Origin: Chara braunii
Lineage: Eukaryota > Streptophyta > Charophyceae > Charales > Characeae
Direction of reading: 5' to 3'
NCBI GenBank assembly: GCA_003427395.1
Contig: BFEA01000002.1
Span: 3,012,899-3,060,683 of the forward strand
DNA: 47,785 nucleotides
A program made the translations under genes and the position numbers. The notes beneath the pieces are model-generated. The model worked only from the letters and a program-made list of their open reading frames with translations, did no database searches and had not been told where the DNA came from. Shown piece after piece: positions 21,604 to 30,379 of this stretch. Position 1 is the first letter of the stretch. Every line of letters starts with the position of its first letter.

Positions 21604-22228
21604 NNNNNNNNNNNNNNNNNNNNNNNNNNNNNNNNNNNNNNNNNNNNNNNNNNNNNNNNNNNNNNNNNNNNNNNNNNNNNNNNNNNNNNNNNNNNNNNNN
21701 NNNNNNNNNNNNNNNNNNNNNNNNNNNNNNNNNNNNNNNNNNNNNNNNNNNNNNNNNNNNNNNNNNNNNNNNNNNNNNNNNNNNNNNNNNNNNNNNNNNN
21801 NNNNNNNNNNNNNNNNNNNNNNNNNNNNNNNNNNNNNNNNNNNNNNNNNNNNNNNNNNNNNNNNNNNNNNNNNNNNNNNNNNNNNNNNNNNNNNNNNNNN
21901 NNNNNNNNNNNNNNNNNNNNNNNNNNNNNNNNNNNNNNNNNNNNNNNNNNNNNNNNNNNNNNNNNNNNNNNNNNNNNNNNNNNNNNNNNNNNNNNNNNNN
22001 NNNNNNNNNNNNNNNNNNNNNNNNNNNNNNNNNNNNNNNNNNNNNNNNNNNNNNNNNNNNNNNNNNNNNNNNNNNNNNNNNNNNNNNNNNNNNNNNNNNN
22101 NNNNNNNNNNNNNNNNNNNNNNNNNNNNNNNNNNNNNNNNNNNNNNNNNNNNNNNNNNNNNNNNNNNNNNNNNNNNNNNNNNNNNNNNNNNNNNNNNNNN
22201 NNNNNNNNNNNNNNNNNNNNNNNNNNNN

Positions 22229-22261
<33 letters not shown>
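21559..22261. repeat. (CT)n microsatellite with 625-base assembly gap
   Basis: CT runs on both sides (21559-21603 and 22229-22261) of an N block (21604-22228). Frames crossing it are not genes. Confidence 0.9.
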
Positions 22262-22309
<48 letters not shown>

Positions 22310-22424
22310 AAAAAAAAGAAAAAAGTGGCAGTGTATATTTCCATTCTCGGCCAAGATTCATTCCCATTTTGCTCAGCCCATATAAAATGGAAATATACAC
22401 TGCCACCTTTTTTTTTTTTTCGTT

Positions 22425-22463
<39 letters not shown>

Positions 22464-22464
22464 C
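22229..22464. repeat. Palindrome with microsatellite arms
   Basis: Perfect 21-bp arms (22325-22345 beginning GTGGCAGTGTATATTTCC, and 22386-22406) are extended outward by A-rich/T-rich runs, then (CA)n on the left against (TG)n on the right, then (CT)n against (GA)n. The whole block is one inverted duplication with a loop of about 40 nt. Confidence 0.85.
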
Positions 22465-22473
22465 AGAGACAGA

Positions 22474-22624
22474 CAGCTGGAGTAGGCGGGCCAGCGGGCA
22501 GCTGGAGTAGGCGGTCGAGCGGGCAGCAGAGAGAGCGCGATCTGGAGAGGGAGTGGGCGGGCAGTTGGAGTAGGCGGTCGAGCAGGCAGCAGAGAGAGCG
22601 CGAGCCGGAGAGGGAGTGGGAGGC
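22474..22624. repeat. 63-bp tandem repeat inside the MULE
   Basis: CAGYTGGAGTAGGCGGTCGA units at 22499-22561 and 22562-22624, with a partial unit at 22474. Confidence 0.85.
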
Positions 22625-22965
22625 CAAGAGAGAGAGAGAGAGAGAGAGAGAGTGGGGCGGGTGTTAACGGGCGGTCCGCGGCTTTTCCTGCCCAAACCCA
22701 TTCCCGCCAGAAGCCAAAAACGAAAAAAACAAAAACAAAAAAAACCGGGAGGGCCTGCTAGGCCAGGCCACCTCCCGGTTTTGCCGATTATTGAACCAAT
22801 AGGCGGGCTAACGCGCAGTTCACTGTTTTTTTTGCTGTTTCGAACTGCTCACGGCCCAATCTTGCCGTGGACTGTTATTTATGCGAATTCTGAACTGTGC
22901 AGCGGTGACAGGCTCAGTTGTCTCATTTATAATCCATTTCTATATGTTTTTTCTCTCACCTCACA

Positions 22966-23014
22966 TAGTTTTAACCCCGGCCTACAAGAATAGTTTTAAC
23001 CCCGGCCTACAAGA
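22966..23014. repeat. 25-bp tandem duplication
   Basis: TAGTTTTAACCCCGGCCTAC plus five more bases, repeated twice back to back. Confidence 0.95.
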
Positions 23015-23091
23015 GGGGTCCGGTCACTGGACGACGTCCTCTTCCCACCATCAGGGTTAGTCGCCATAGACCACGCTCGTCGGTGAATAGC

Positions 23092-23745
23092 GTTTTTTTT
23101 TTTGTTTTTTTTTTTTTTTTGAAAAACCAACCCCTTCCAGTGTTAGTGGTGCTGATAAGAGCAGATGCCACTAACACCTAGGGGGGGCTCCATCTATTGG
23201 TGGGGAGCGTCACCTGCTGGAAAGCGGGTCCAGCGTCCCTTTTACAGTCTGGAATTGAATACATCAAGCAGACAATTGTGGGGTATCGCTGCCAGCATTG
23301 ATTACCCTGGAATCAGGGGATTGACTGAGCAGGATGTGAGAGGGTGAGAAAGGGGAACCTCTTCACCCTGAAACAGGCGCCCAATGTTTCACTGTCCACT
23401 AGTTCCTCCCTTTCCTACCCCTAACCTGCTCCCTTCATCTCTCTTTTGGCCCTTCCAGGACCGGGACCAGTGACTGCAGGTAGTGAAGAGAAGAAAGGAA
23501 GTATAGTATTAGCGGAGTCCTCCCCAGGGGGCACTAGGGAGGAACTCTGTTTAGTTGTGTAGTTGTACATGTATATGTACTTCTTATGTGTATATGTAAT
23601 CAGGAACCTGCAAAGGATCATTAGGACAGGATTTCTGCCAGGGAAAGGTTGTGGGGAGGGAATGGGTCTGGGAAATCCGATGGGGGACGTAGGGGGAATG
23701 AGGGTTCTATGATTGTCCAGTCTTTGAAGGCAAGAATACAGCAAC
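23092..23745 (-). mobile_element. 5'-truncated LINE 3' end abutting the RPS10 retrocopy
   Basis: On the minus strand it starts within ORF2 at [11 protein letters not shown] and continues through FPDPFPPHNLSLAEILS-stop (23621), matching the ORF2 C-terminus of the main LINE (FHDWTNV ... LSLAEILLP). The 3' tail has H0 (23305-23318), H1 (23216-23234), H2 (23187-23208) and H3 with perfect 10-bp arms (23140-23149 and 23168-23177) around TGCTCTTATCA. A poly(A) tail follows (T run on the plus strand, 23092-23120). The 5' truncation point is within a few bases of the RPS10 start codon. Confidence 0.85.
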
Positions 23746-23746
23746 C

Positions 23747-24348
23747 ATGTTGATTCCAAAGAAGAACCGCACGGAGGTGTACAAGTACCTCTTCAAAGAG
23801 GGGGTACTTTATGCCAAGAAAGACTTTAATGCGCCGAAGCACCCGGAAATCGATGTCCCAAATCTGCAGGTCATTGAGCTGACGGAAATCGATGTCCCAA
23901 ATCTGCAGGTCATTAAGCTGATGCAGAGCTTCAAGTCGAAGGACTACGTGAAGGAGACCTTTGCATGGCGCCACTATTACTGGTACTTGACAAACGATGG
24001 AATCGAGTTCCTTCGGACGTACTTGAATCTGCCATCAGAGATTGTTCCTGCTACATTGAAGAAGTCTGCAAGGCCGCCGACACGTCCTCGCGGCGGTCCC
24101 GGTGGAGACCGCCCTCCAAGAGGCCCTCCCAAGAGGCCCTCCCAGACTTGGCGGAGGAGATCGCCCGTCCTTCGGAGATAGAGAGGGGTACCGTGCATCT
24201 GGTCCCCCCAGGGGTCCTGGTGGTTTCGGCGACAAGGGTGGTGCTCCAGGAGAGTACAGGCCTGATTTGCCATGGTGGTGGTGGTGGTGGTGGGTTTGGT
24301 GGTGGCGCTCCTCCCGCTCCTGGGGCTCCCCCTGCGGGCGAGTTTTAA
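23747..24348 (+). pseudogene. RPS10: Ribosomal protein eS10 (RPS10) retrocopy, frameshifted
   Basis: Encodes a nearly complete small-subunit ribosomal protein eS10, normally part of the 40S head. ATG at 23747 starts [16 protein letters not shown]; the winged-helix core continues to [15 protein letters not shown], followed by the Gly/Arg/Pro-rich tail. There are no introns. Three lesions are visible: an in-frame 39-bp tandem duplication (23846-23884 and 23885-23923) that repeats residues [10 protein letters not shown]; a 13-bp tandem duplication (24118-24130 and 24131-24143) that shifts the frame; and one extra base near 24264-24272 that shifts it again before the final [18 protein letters not shown] and TAA (24346). 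As read it stops early at 24181. Sequence features resemble plant eS10 ([20 protein letters not shown]). Probably a processed pseudogene; a sequencing error could explain the single-base shift but not the duplications. Confidence 0.88.
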
Positions 24349-24445
24349 ATTGGCGTTTTTTGTTTCGTTCCTGGCATGGATTTTTGCGGCGGTAAAATGA
24401 TGAAGTATAGTTGCTGTCCATAACCGGTACCGATCAACGCAGTCG

Positions 24446-24446
<1 letters not shown>

Positions 24447-24511
<65 letters not shown>
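24447..24511. repeat. (GA)n microsatellite
   Basis: Uninterrupted GA run about 100 bp after the RPS10 stop. Confidence 0.97.
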
Positions 24512-24516
<5 letters not shown>

Positions 24517-24663
24517 GGGCTGTGTCACCAGTCAACGTCACTTGGGCCTGTTCTTAATTGAATTCGTAAAATTGAGTTTCTTAAAGGGCTTTGTCCCTCG
24601 TTTCATCTCAAAACAACAACAACAACAACAACAACTGGTGTTGTGCCATGTCATGGAACATAT

Positions 24664-25125
24664 CTTTCTTTCACTACCTACCTACCAGTACTCCTAAGGC
24701 TATGCAGGGGACGCCTGCAAGCATAGCTTTCTACCTATCTTCGGTGAAGGGAGGTTACCTCTGTCGGTGGAGAGGTTTGCCCCTTTGCCCTAGCATTTAG
24801 GGTGCGGGGTTGGGGCTACCGGTGGGGCCCCAGCTAACAGAAGGACCAAGCATTTGCAAGTAACTGTGCCTCCCTTTTCATCTTCCCCAACCCCCATAGA
24901 GTAACAGTAGTGTCTAAAGCCAACACTCTCCCACACACCACACGCAACCCACTCACACGCGCACTCACACCCGCGTTGGCTGAAGACCTTACTGATACCG
25001 ACTGGGAGGATCCAGCTGACTATCTCAGTTGGTTGGCACCAAGAGTGCCACAGGTGGCCATGGGGATGGAATCCACGACCTCCTGAACGACACTTGCGTG
25101 CCTAACCAATTGAGCTAGGCCTCTC
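24664..25125 (-). mobile_element. SINE-like element with tRNA-like head
   Basis: The minus strand starts with an A-box (TAGCTCAATTGG, plus 25107-25118). The far end shares CACTACCTACCTACCA with the SINE at 40400 (here near 24672). A second A-box-like word (TATCTCAGTTGG, plus strand 25021-25032) faces it, so two tRNA-like segments converge on GGATGGAATCC (25064). A body between about 24780 and 24840 has a GGTACC-like G-rich motif. The borders are approximate. Confidence 0.5.
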
Positions 25126-25390
25126 ATTGACAACCATGTCAGGGGTAATTGGACTCCCAATGGTCCAATGGATCAAACAGTTGCTGAGGGTGTATGTCAG
25201 CAAGTCAAACAGCTAGGTGAAGGTTGGACTAGAATGCTCACAGGAGATCTGGCACATCTCTAACCTGGCTGTGGTATAGCAGGTGGGTGTAAGAGGGCCA
25301 CCTTCTTCTTGTGGGGGTGGCTATTGCTGTCATGCCCCTGGATGGGGTGTTTTGTGCCAATCAACCTCAAACCACCTAGCAAAGATGCAT

Positions 25391-25444
25391 CATACCCTTC
25401 ATACCCTTCATACCCTTCATACCCTTCATACCCTTCACACCCTT
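25391..25444. repeat. 9-bp minisatellite, 6 copies
   Basis: CATACCCTT five times, then CACACCCTT; a poly(G) run follows at 25481-25496. Confidence 0.95.
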
Positions 25445-25499
25445 CACATAAAAGCATGGGGCCTCCAGTGCCGTCTCGGNGGGGGGGGGGGGGGGGAGT

Positions 25500-26355
25500 T
25501 GATTGGGAAAGTGCGACTGAGCACATATGAAAAATTTTGGATGGACAAGAATAGTATCTGAGATTTGAATATAACACACCATATTTTGGTAACTGAGTGA
25601 GATCTGCCCTTCTGTCTGTATCCCTTCTCTTCCCATTTCTTTTTGTGCATCTTTGGATGATTAGGTTACAACTTACAAGTTACAAGTATACATTATGATA
25701 TTACTATGAATTACTATTAATTTATGATTATATTTTTATCCACACATGACACAGGTATGTACCAACTGTGACTGGGTGAAAGCACAGTCTGTTCAAAACA
25801 ACCCAGGGAAGAAAAAAGGTGTGGCCTCACAAGGCGAAGGGATGGTAGATCAAGGTCATGAGCATTTCACAGTTAAGTGCAGCAGCTCTCATATGATATC
25901 CACACCCAAACAGACAATTCAGGACTGAATTCATAAAGGTAAGTTAAACCACCAGTACGTTTCCCAGCCATTTTTTCAGAGTCGCAGCGTGCATGTTGCC
26001 ACGACTCTCAGGAAGTACCGGGGTGCTGTTTTGCTGGACATCCATCCATTGTTTAACATTGTTTAACAACTCATCTTCCAAATGGTGGGGGTAGGGGAAA
26101 GGGAGGTGGTTTGTTTGCCTACATGCATCGGGGTTCATTCATTGGTGATAGCACCTGGCTCCATGATTGAAGGGAGATAGCAGCCACGGAACTCGGGTTT
26201 ACTACCGCCTAATCAAGGCTGTCATGTAGGTGACCAACTTAGGCTACTGAGTAGTTGTGTAACCCCACTTGCTAAATTTCCTACTTCGAGGGTGGGCCAT
26301 GCAGCTACCAGTCGCCATATTCAGATGTCTGTATAAACAAGTAAACACGTTGTTC
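25500..26355. other. Unrecognised intergenic sequence with a shared repeat
   Basis: No gene recognised. AAGTTAAACCACCAGTACGT (from 25943) recurs at about 40806, followed in both by TTCCCAGC; a related word is at 39903. A 7-bp hairpin (AGAGTCG / CGACTCT) lies at 25978-26008. Confidence 0.45.
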
Positions 26356-26359
26356 AGGG

Positions 26360-26472
26360 ACGCTGGACCTGGTTTCCAGCAGGCGCTGCTCCCCACCAAT
26401 AGATAGAGCCTTCCCAAGAGTGATAGTGGTGCCTGCTCCTATCAGCACCCCTATCACCACCTCGGGCTGTTC

Positions 26473-26505
<33 letters not shown>
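26360..26505 (+). mobile_element. Tail-only LINE copy with poly(A)
   Basis: H1 at 26362-26380, H2 at 26388-26409, H3 at 26420-26457 (13-bp arms GTGATAGTGGTGC and GCACCCCTATCAC with one mismatch, loop CTGCTCCTATCA), then 30 A (26476-26505). No ORF2 sequence precedes it, so it is either an extreme 5' truncation or a SINE built from the LINE tail. Confidence 0.8.
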
Positions 26506-26506
<1 letters not shown>

Positions 26507-26594
26507 GGACCTCGCATGCAACCCATTTTACCTGGATGGATGTGCCACGAAATGGCACCCTGGTACTTCCCGAGAGTGGAGAATATTGTTCCAA

Positions 26595-26640
26595 TCTATT
26601 TGTAAGGAGCAGCACATGCTGGGAATCGGGCCCAGTGTCA
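26595..26640 (-). repeat. LINE tail remnant, G-C class H1
   Basis: H1 at 26618-26636 (GCTGGG with CCCAG) and a decayed H2; no H3. Confidence 0.6.
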
Positions 26641-27070
26641 AACTCATCAAACGAGTAGAGTACAAAACAGTACCGGGGCGATTGCCTGGCTTCGGCTAGG
26701 GATAACATGAACATTCATGAACGATTACTGAACCATTACCGCAATTCAAAATTCATTCCGCTGACGCTACTCCTCTACTCCCAGCCTGCCTCTTCAGCCC
26801 CGTTGGGGGCCGCCTGATGTTCTTCTCTTCTCTTTGAAAAGGCAACTGTCTTGAGATATCATCATTATACTGACTTCAAGTTGGCCACCTGATGCTCTAA
26901 CTAAAACAAGCAGTCTCCTCCTTTCCTTTCCTTCCCCCCACAGCACCATTCTTTCACAGCCTTAGTTCCCCCCCGTACCATTGCTGCTCTACCAGTGAGA
27001 AAGGGGGTGAGGGGAGTGGTCGCAGAAATCTGACGAGCGATGCATCTGAACGGATCCATCCATCTACCGT
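26640..27070. other. Unrecognised intergenic sequence
   Basis: No gene or element recognised. Confidence 0.35.
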
Positions 27071-27075
27071 CTTTG

Positions 27076-27162
27076 CCCGAATAGAACGCCCGGTCATTAT
27101 CGCTGCATCTGGACTGAAAGTTGGGACAAATGCAGCGATAATGACTGGGCGTTCTATTCGGG
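27076..27162. other. Near-perfect short-loop hairpin (33-bp arms)
   Basis: Left arm 27076-27108 (starts CCCGAATAGAACGCCC) and right arm 27130-27162 pair over 33 positions with a single difference that would be a G-U pair in RNA. The loop is 21 nt. Partial pairing extends outward (GTCTT / AAGAC). The size and stem-loop shape resemble a small-RNA precursor or a tiny foldback MITE. I cannot tell which from sequence alone. Confidence 0.75.
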
Positions 27163-27329
27163 TGAAGACCATAGTCCCCTCGCGGAAGGAGAGCTCTAAT
27201 CTCTGATTAGTGTGGCCTTGTCCTCCCTGATCCCCCCCCAGCTTGTTGTTGCAGAGTTTTTTAATCTGTGTTTTAATGTCAGTCAGCTTTTGTGTATAAG
27301 AAGGACTTTTTTGCTTTTGTTAATTCCTG

Positions 27330-27795
27330 TTAAGCTCGTAATTCAGTCTGAACATGTTGTTTAACTGGCTCAGTATAGCCTGCACAAACCAAGCATACGC
27401 CCTCCATTTCAAAGGTACAGCGTCTCCACGTGAGGGCCCAGAGCACCGCCTTCCTCCCGATGTCAAACATATTGTTTGCAAAGGGGATGATTTTCTCAGG
27501 TTCGTCTGGCTGCCAGGCACCACACGGAATTGCCTTCCAGTCCCATGGCCATTGCTGCTCCGTGCGAAGGTGTCTCCGATGCCGTCCCACCATCTCCACC
27601 AGGTCCAGACCTACCCAGGCCACTGCATGAAAATGTTCTTCAGGAGGAGAACCTCCCACAGCAAAGCTTGCACCAAGGAAGTCCCCTGCAAGACAGGTAG
27701 GAGTTGCACCTGCTGGAAACCGGGTCCAGCATCCCCTGAAATACAATGTTGAGATGATAAAACAGCACGTGCTGGGAACCGGGCCCAGCATCCCT
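27330..27795 (-). mobile_element. LINE ORF2 fragment and two LINE tails
   Basis: The minus-strand translation near 27370-27560 (QQWPWDWKAIPCG ... FANNMFDIGRKAVLWALTWRR) aligns with VEWPWDWRAILLG ... VENMFNLGRRSVLWTIWWKR of the main LINE, just after its zf-RVT domain. Next to it on the plus strand lie two H1 hairpins: 27712-27730 (A-T class) and 27771-27789 (G-C class), read on the minus strand. The order suggests several overlapping truncated insertions. Confidence 0.75.
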
Positions 27796-27858
27796 CATGA
27801 TGTCACGGATGCTACTGATAGTAAGAGTCTGTAAGACGATGATACTGATGATAATAAG

Positions 27859-28063
<205 letters not shown>

Positions 28064-28286
28064 TTAATCTAAGATAATCTACACAAAATTATGAACTACT
28101 AGTGTGGGTCCTTTTTTAAGAATGTGCACCCAGTCCACGGGATCGAGGAATTGAGAGTGTCCAGTGTGTCGCCCGGTCTGTGACAATCTCAGTTTTTGTC
28201 TGAGCTGTTCGTATGTCACCCTGGTGGTTTAAGAAACGCCATTGCAGTCTCCTTTTTTTCGTTTTTATTTTGTTGGGGGGGGGAAG

Positions 28287-28477
28287 GGAAACTACACGGG
28301 AGTCACAAAAATGAGTTGTAATTGCACTATGGGCCAATATACAGTTTCGAATTGCAGTTTGGGCAATGTATACAACCTGGCTTTCTGGCCAGGTGGGGTG
28401 CCCGAAGTGCAACTGCAAACTGTATCTTGTCCCATAGTGCAATTATATCTCATTTTTGTGACTCTACTGAAGTTACC
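28287..28477. mobile_element. Foldback MITE, copy 2
   Basis: 191 bp, second copy of the element at 19204-19393. Arms share GGGAGTCACAAAAATGAG and complement, with ATTGCACTATGGG in both arms and the centre CAATGTATACAACCTGG. Confidence 0.8.
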
Positions 28478-28502
28478 CCCTTTTTTTTTTAGTGTTTTCT
28501 CA

Positions 28503-28556
28503 CTCCATCTATTGGTGGGGGCTGCACCTGCTGGAAAACGGGTCCAGCGTCCCTCA
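28503..28556 (-). repeat. Tail-only LINE copy without H3
   Basis: H1 at 28530-28548 and an H2-like piece upstream on the plus strand. A T run (28481-28491, i.e. A on the sense strand) lies just beyond, so the copy seems to end in poly(A) soon after H2. It sits 26 bp from the foldback MITE. Confidence 0.6.
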
Positions 28557-28559
28557 CAT

Positions 28560-29480
28560 ATGACAGAACTTTGAAAAACCAGATAATGAAAAGAGCAAGA
28601 ATGACTGAACCAGCACCTCTTCACCCTTTCTTGGGCGCCAGATCCTACTGTATCTTCTAGCACTAATTCTCTTAAAGAAAAAGGGAAGAAACACCCAGGC
28701 CTCACGCTCCTGCCACAAACAGGTCACAGGGCTACGCCCCAGCACCGGCCAGCGTTGTTCTGGCATCGGCAAACCCAGAGCACAGAGCACACCAGCTTTG
28801 CCGGCGTCAGCCAGGATTCTACCATCTCTAAAATCATGTATCCTATATCAGAACGAAACCAGATGTGACCTAGGATTGCAAAAAAGATAAGGTAAGCTTG
28901 ATATAGCATGATCATTGATATACTACTCGTGATTCGGATCTTTAAAGACAGCCGTCTGTCTCCCAGACACAAACGTAGTAGGTTACACAGAAAGATTGGA
29001 ACAATCTACCCGGGGGTTCTGCCTCTTCATCCAATTGACAGAAGCCAGATTCTTTGCAGAAGCTAGCAGCCCCTGCCTCCCTTCCCTACCTTATGACCTG
29101 GCACGGATACTGGAAGGAGCCACTGGGGGGCACCAGTGGGTCCTCCTTCCGTGTCCTTGCCCACCCCAAAATTCTATCTATAATCAATGAATATTATCTA
29201 TCTATCTATTATATCCACAATTCTCCTAACTATGTGCTATCCTCGTACTATCCTCATGCGAAATATGCAAAAAATCTGGGTAAAGAATTGAGAGGGGCGT
29301 GTCGCAGAGTGATAATACGAAAAGGCGGAGACACAGAGTGCGCAGAGGAAGCAAGGACAGAGAGGTAGAAAAGAGAAGGACCAGTTCCTACTAAAAACAA
29401 AAATAGAAGAGACGCAGCCAACTCTGATGCTAATGATGATGATGGTAATTGATGAAGATGTAGACATCGGTGAGATTAGC
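28560..29480. other. Unrecognised intergenic sequence
   Basis: No gene recognised. A CCACTGG / CCAGTGG inverted pair lies at 29118-29140 within a G-rich context like that of the tail at 712-750. Confidence 0.35.
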
Positions 29481-29484
29481 TGTT

Positions 29485-29571
29485 GCCGCTGAACTGCCGC
29501 TCCTCTTGCCCCTGCCGCTGAACTGCCGCTCCTCGTGCCCCTGCCGCTGAGTTGCCGCTCCTCGTGCTCCT
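29485..29571. repeat. 29-bp tandem repeat, 3 copies
   Basis: GCCGCTGAACTGCCGCTCCT plus nine bases, three times with small changes. Confidence 0.9.
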
Positions 29572-29959
29572 GAAGAAAGCTCATCATCGCGCTTACTTGT
29601 CCCCCAGCAAACACTCATAATGTCAGACCTTCAACTAAGGAAGTGCTCTTATCACCTCCACAGCCTGCACCAATCCATGGCGGTTCCTCCTGACAATGCC
29701 TTGCCCCCCAGTTGCTTATTTGTCACGCCAGGTGAGCCTCCAACGTGATGATCGATAGACCCGGTCGTGAGCTGCTCGTTGATCATCGGCGGACTTCCAA
29801 ACCTCCTACTCCCTGCAAGAGTTGTTTCCCCTTCCAAGGCAGTATCAGAAACGTGAGGAAGATGAAAACCTCCTCTCATGAAGAATCTCCTATCAGAAGA
29901 ATACTCCCCCCCTCTCTCCGCGTGTAAGCCTGCTACACTGTCAGGATCAAGACGTGAAC

Positions 29960-30176
29960 CCAATTGTCTTCCTACTCCTCCAGGACCGCGCACTACAAGA
30001 GGAGTTGTACAATTCCCTCCTGAAGTATAATGTAGCATTCCTGCGTTATTAGCAATTTGATTAAATGCTAACAAAAGAAATCCCATATTCATTCCCTCTA
30101 TAATAGGTCTAACTCCTGGCATAGCAGCACCAATTGCTATTCCTGTAAAACTGTTTTCGGCAATTGGTGTAAAGGC
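29960..30176 (-). pseudogene. odpB: odpB / PDH E1-beta exon-like fragment (middle)
   Basis: The minus-strand translation runs [17 protein letters not shown], then [20 protein letters not shown], then [10 protein letters not shown] and [13 protein letters not shown]. These are hallmark segments of the pyruvate dehydrogenase E1 beta subunit of the plastid/cyanobacterial type, which makes acetyl-CoA with E1 alpha and thiamine diphosphate. Similarity stops abruptly at 29960 just before a GT (QLG|GTTCAC), and begins just after CAG near 30176, so the block looks like an exon with splice-like borders. The A/T-rich codon usage differs from the GC-rich flanks. The product shown is only about 70 residues of a protein of about 325. 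The expected following segment (AEHSQRLE) was not found downstream. Confidence 0.75.
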
Positions 30177-30379
30177 CTGCCCCGGGTGCCCCCTGGGGGT
30201 AGGAAGGGCCCGCTAAGATCATCAGGCTTATGGACATAGAAATAGAAAGAGTGTCTTCAAGAGGCGGGCAGTTATGACAAGTTTGAAAAGAGGGGGTGTT
30301 AGTGGTTGGGGGAGGGAGGACCAGTTTTTCGTAGCACTTTGTTACTCCCCCTTTCTTAGCTCCTTCTGTACATTTTGGT

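Larger units (their letters stand above)
20871..22924. mobile_element. Mutator-like element (non-autonomous MULE) with 9-bp TSD
   Basis: The outer arms of about 280 bp (20871-21150 and 22645-22924) are inverted copies: GA-A-AACTG at each tip, then ACCGCTGCACAGTTCAGAAT, through ACGGGAGGTGGCCTGGCCT. The 9-bp direct repeat ATTTATAAT flanks both ends (20862-20870 and 22925-22933). Long TIRs and a 9-bp duplication are the hallmark of Mutator-like elements. The interior holds a secondary inverted copy of part of the TIR (21285-21361), a direct copy (21361-21450), microsatellites, a 625-base gap and a palindrome. No transposase is visible, though the gap could hide some sequence. Confidence 0.8.

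Noticed and set aside
21314-22510. Very long Ser-Leu / Arg-Glu frames
   Set aside because: They cross CT/GA microsatellites and the assembly gap.
25391-25444. Regularly spaced repeats as a CRISPR array
   Set aside because: 9-bp contiguous minisatellite without spacers, in eukaryotic DNA.
28724-28972. 82-aa minus frame with a hydrophobic stretch, and a weak resemblance to a later E1-beta segment
   Set aside because: Similarity is only a few residues and needs a stop to be ignored; not supported.
29644-29654. Exact LINE H3 loop TGCTCTTATCA on the plus strand
   Set aside because: The flanks pair only weakly (GGAAG with CCTCC) and there is no H1, H2 or A tail nearby; likely chance.
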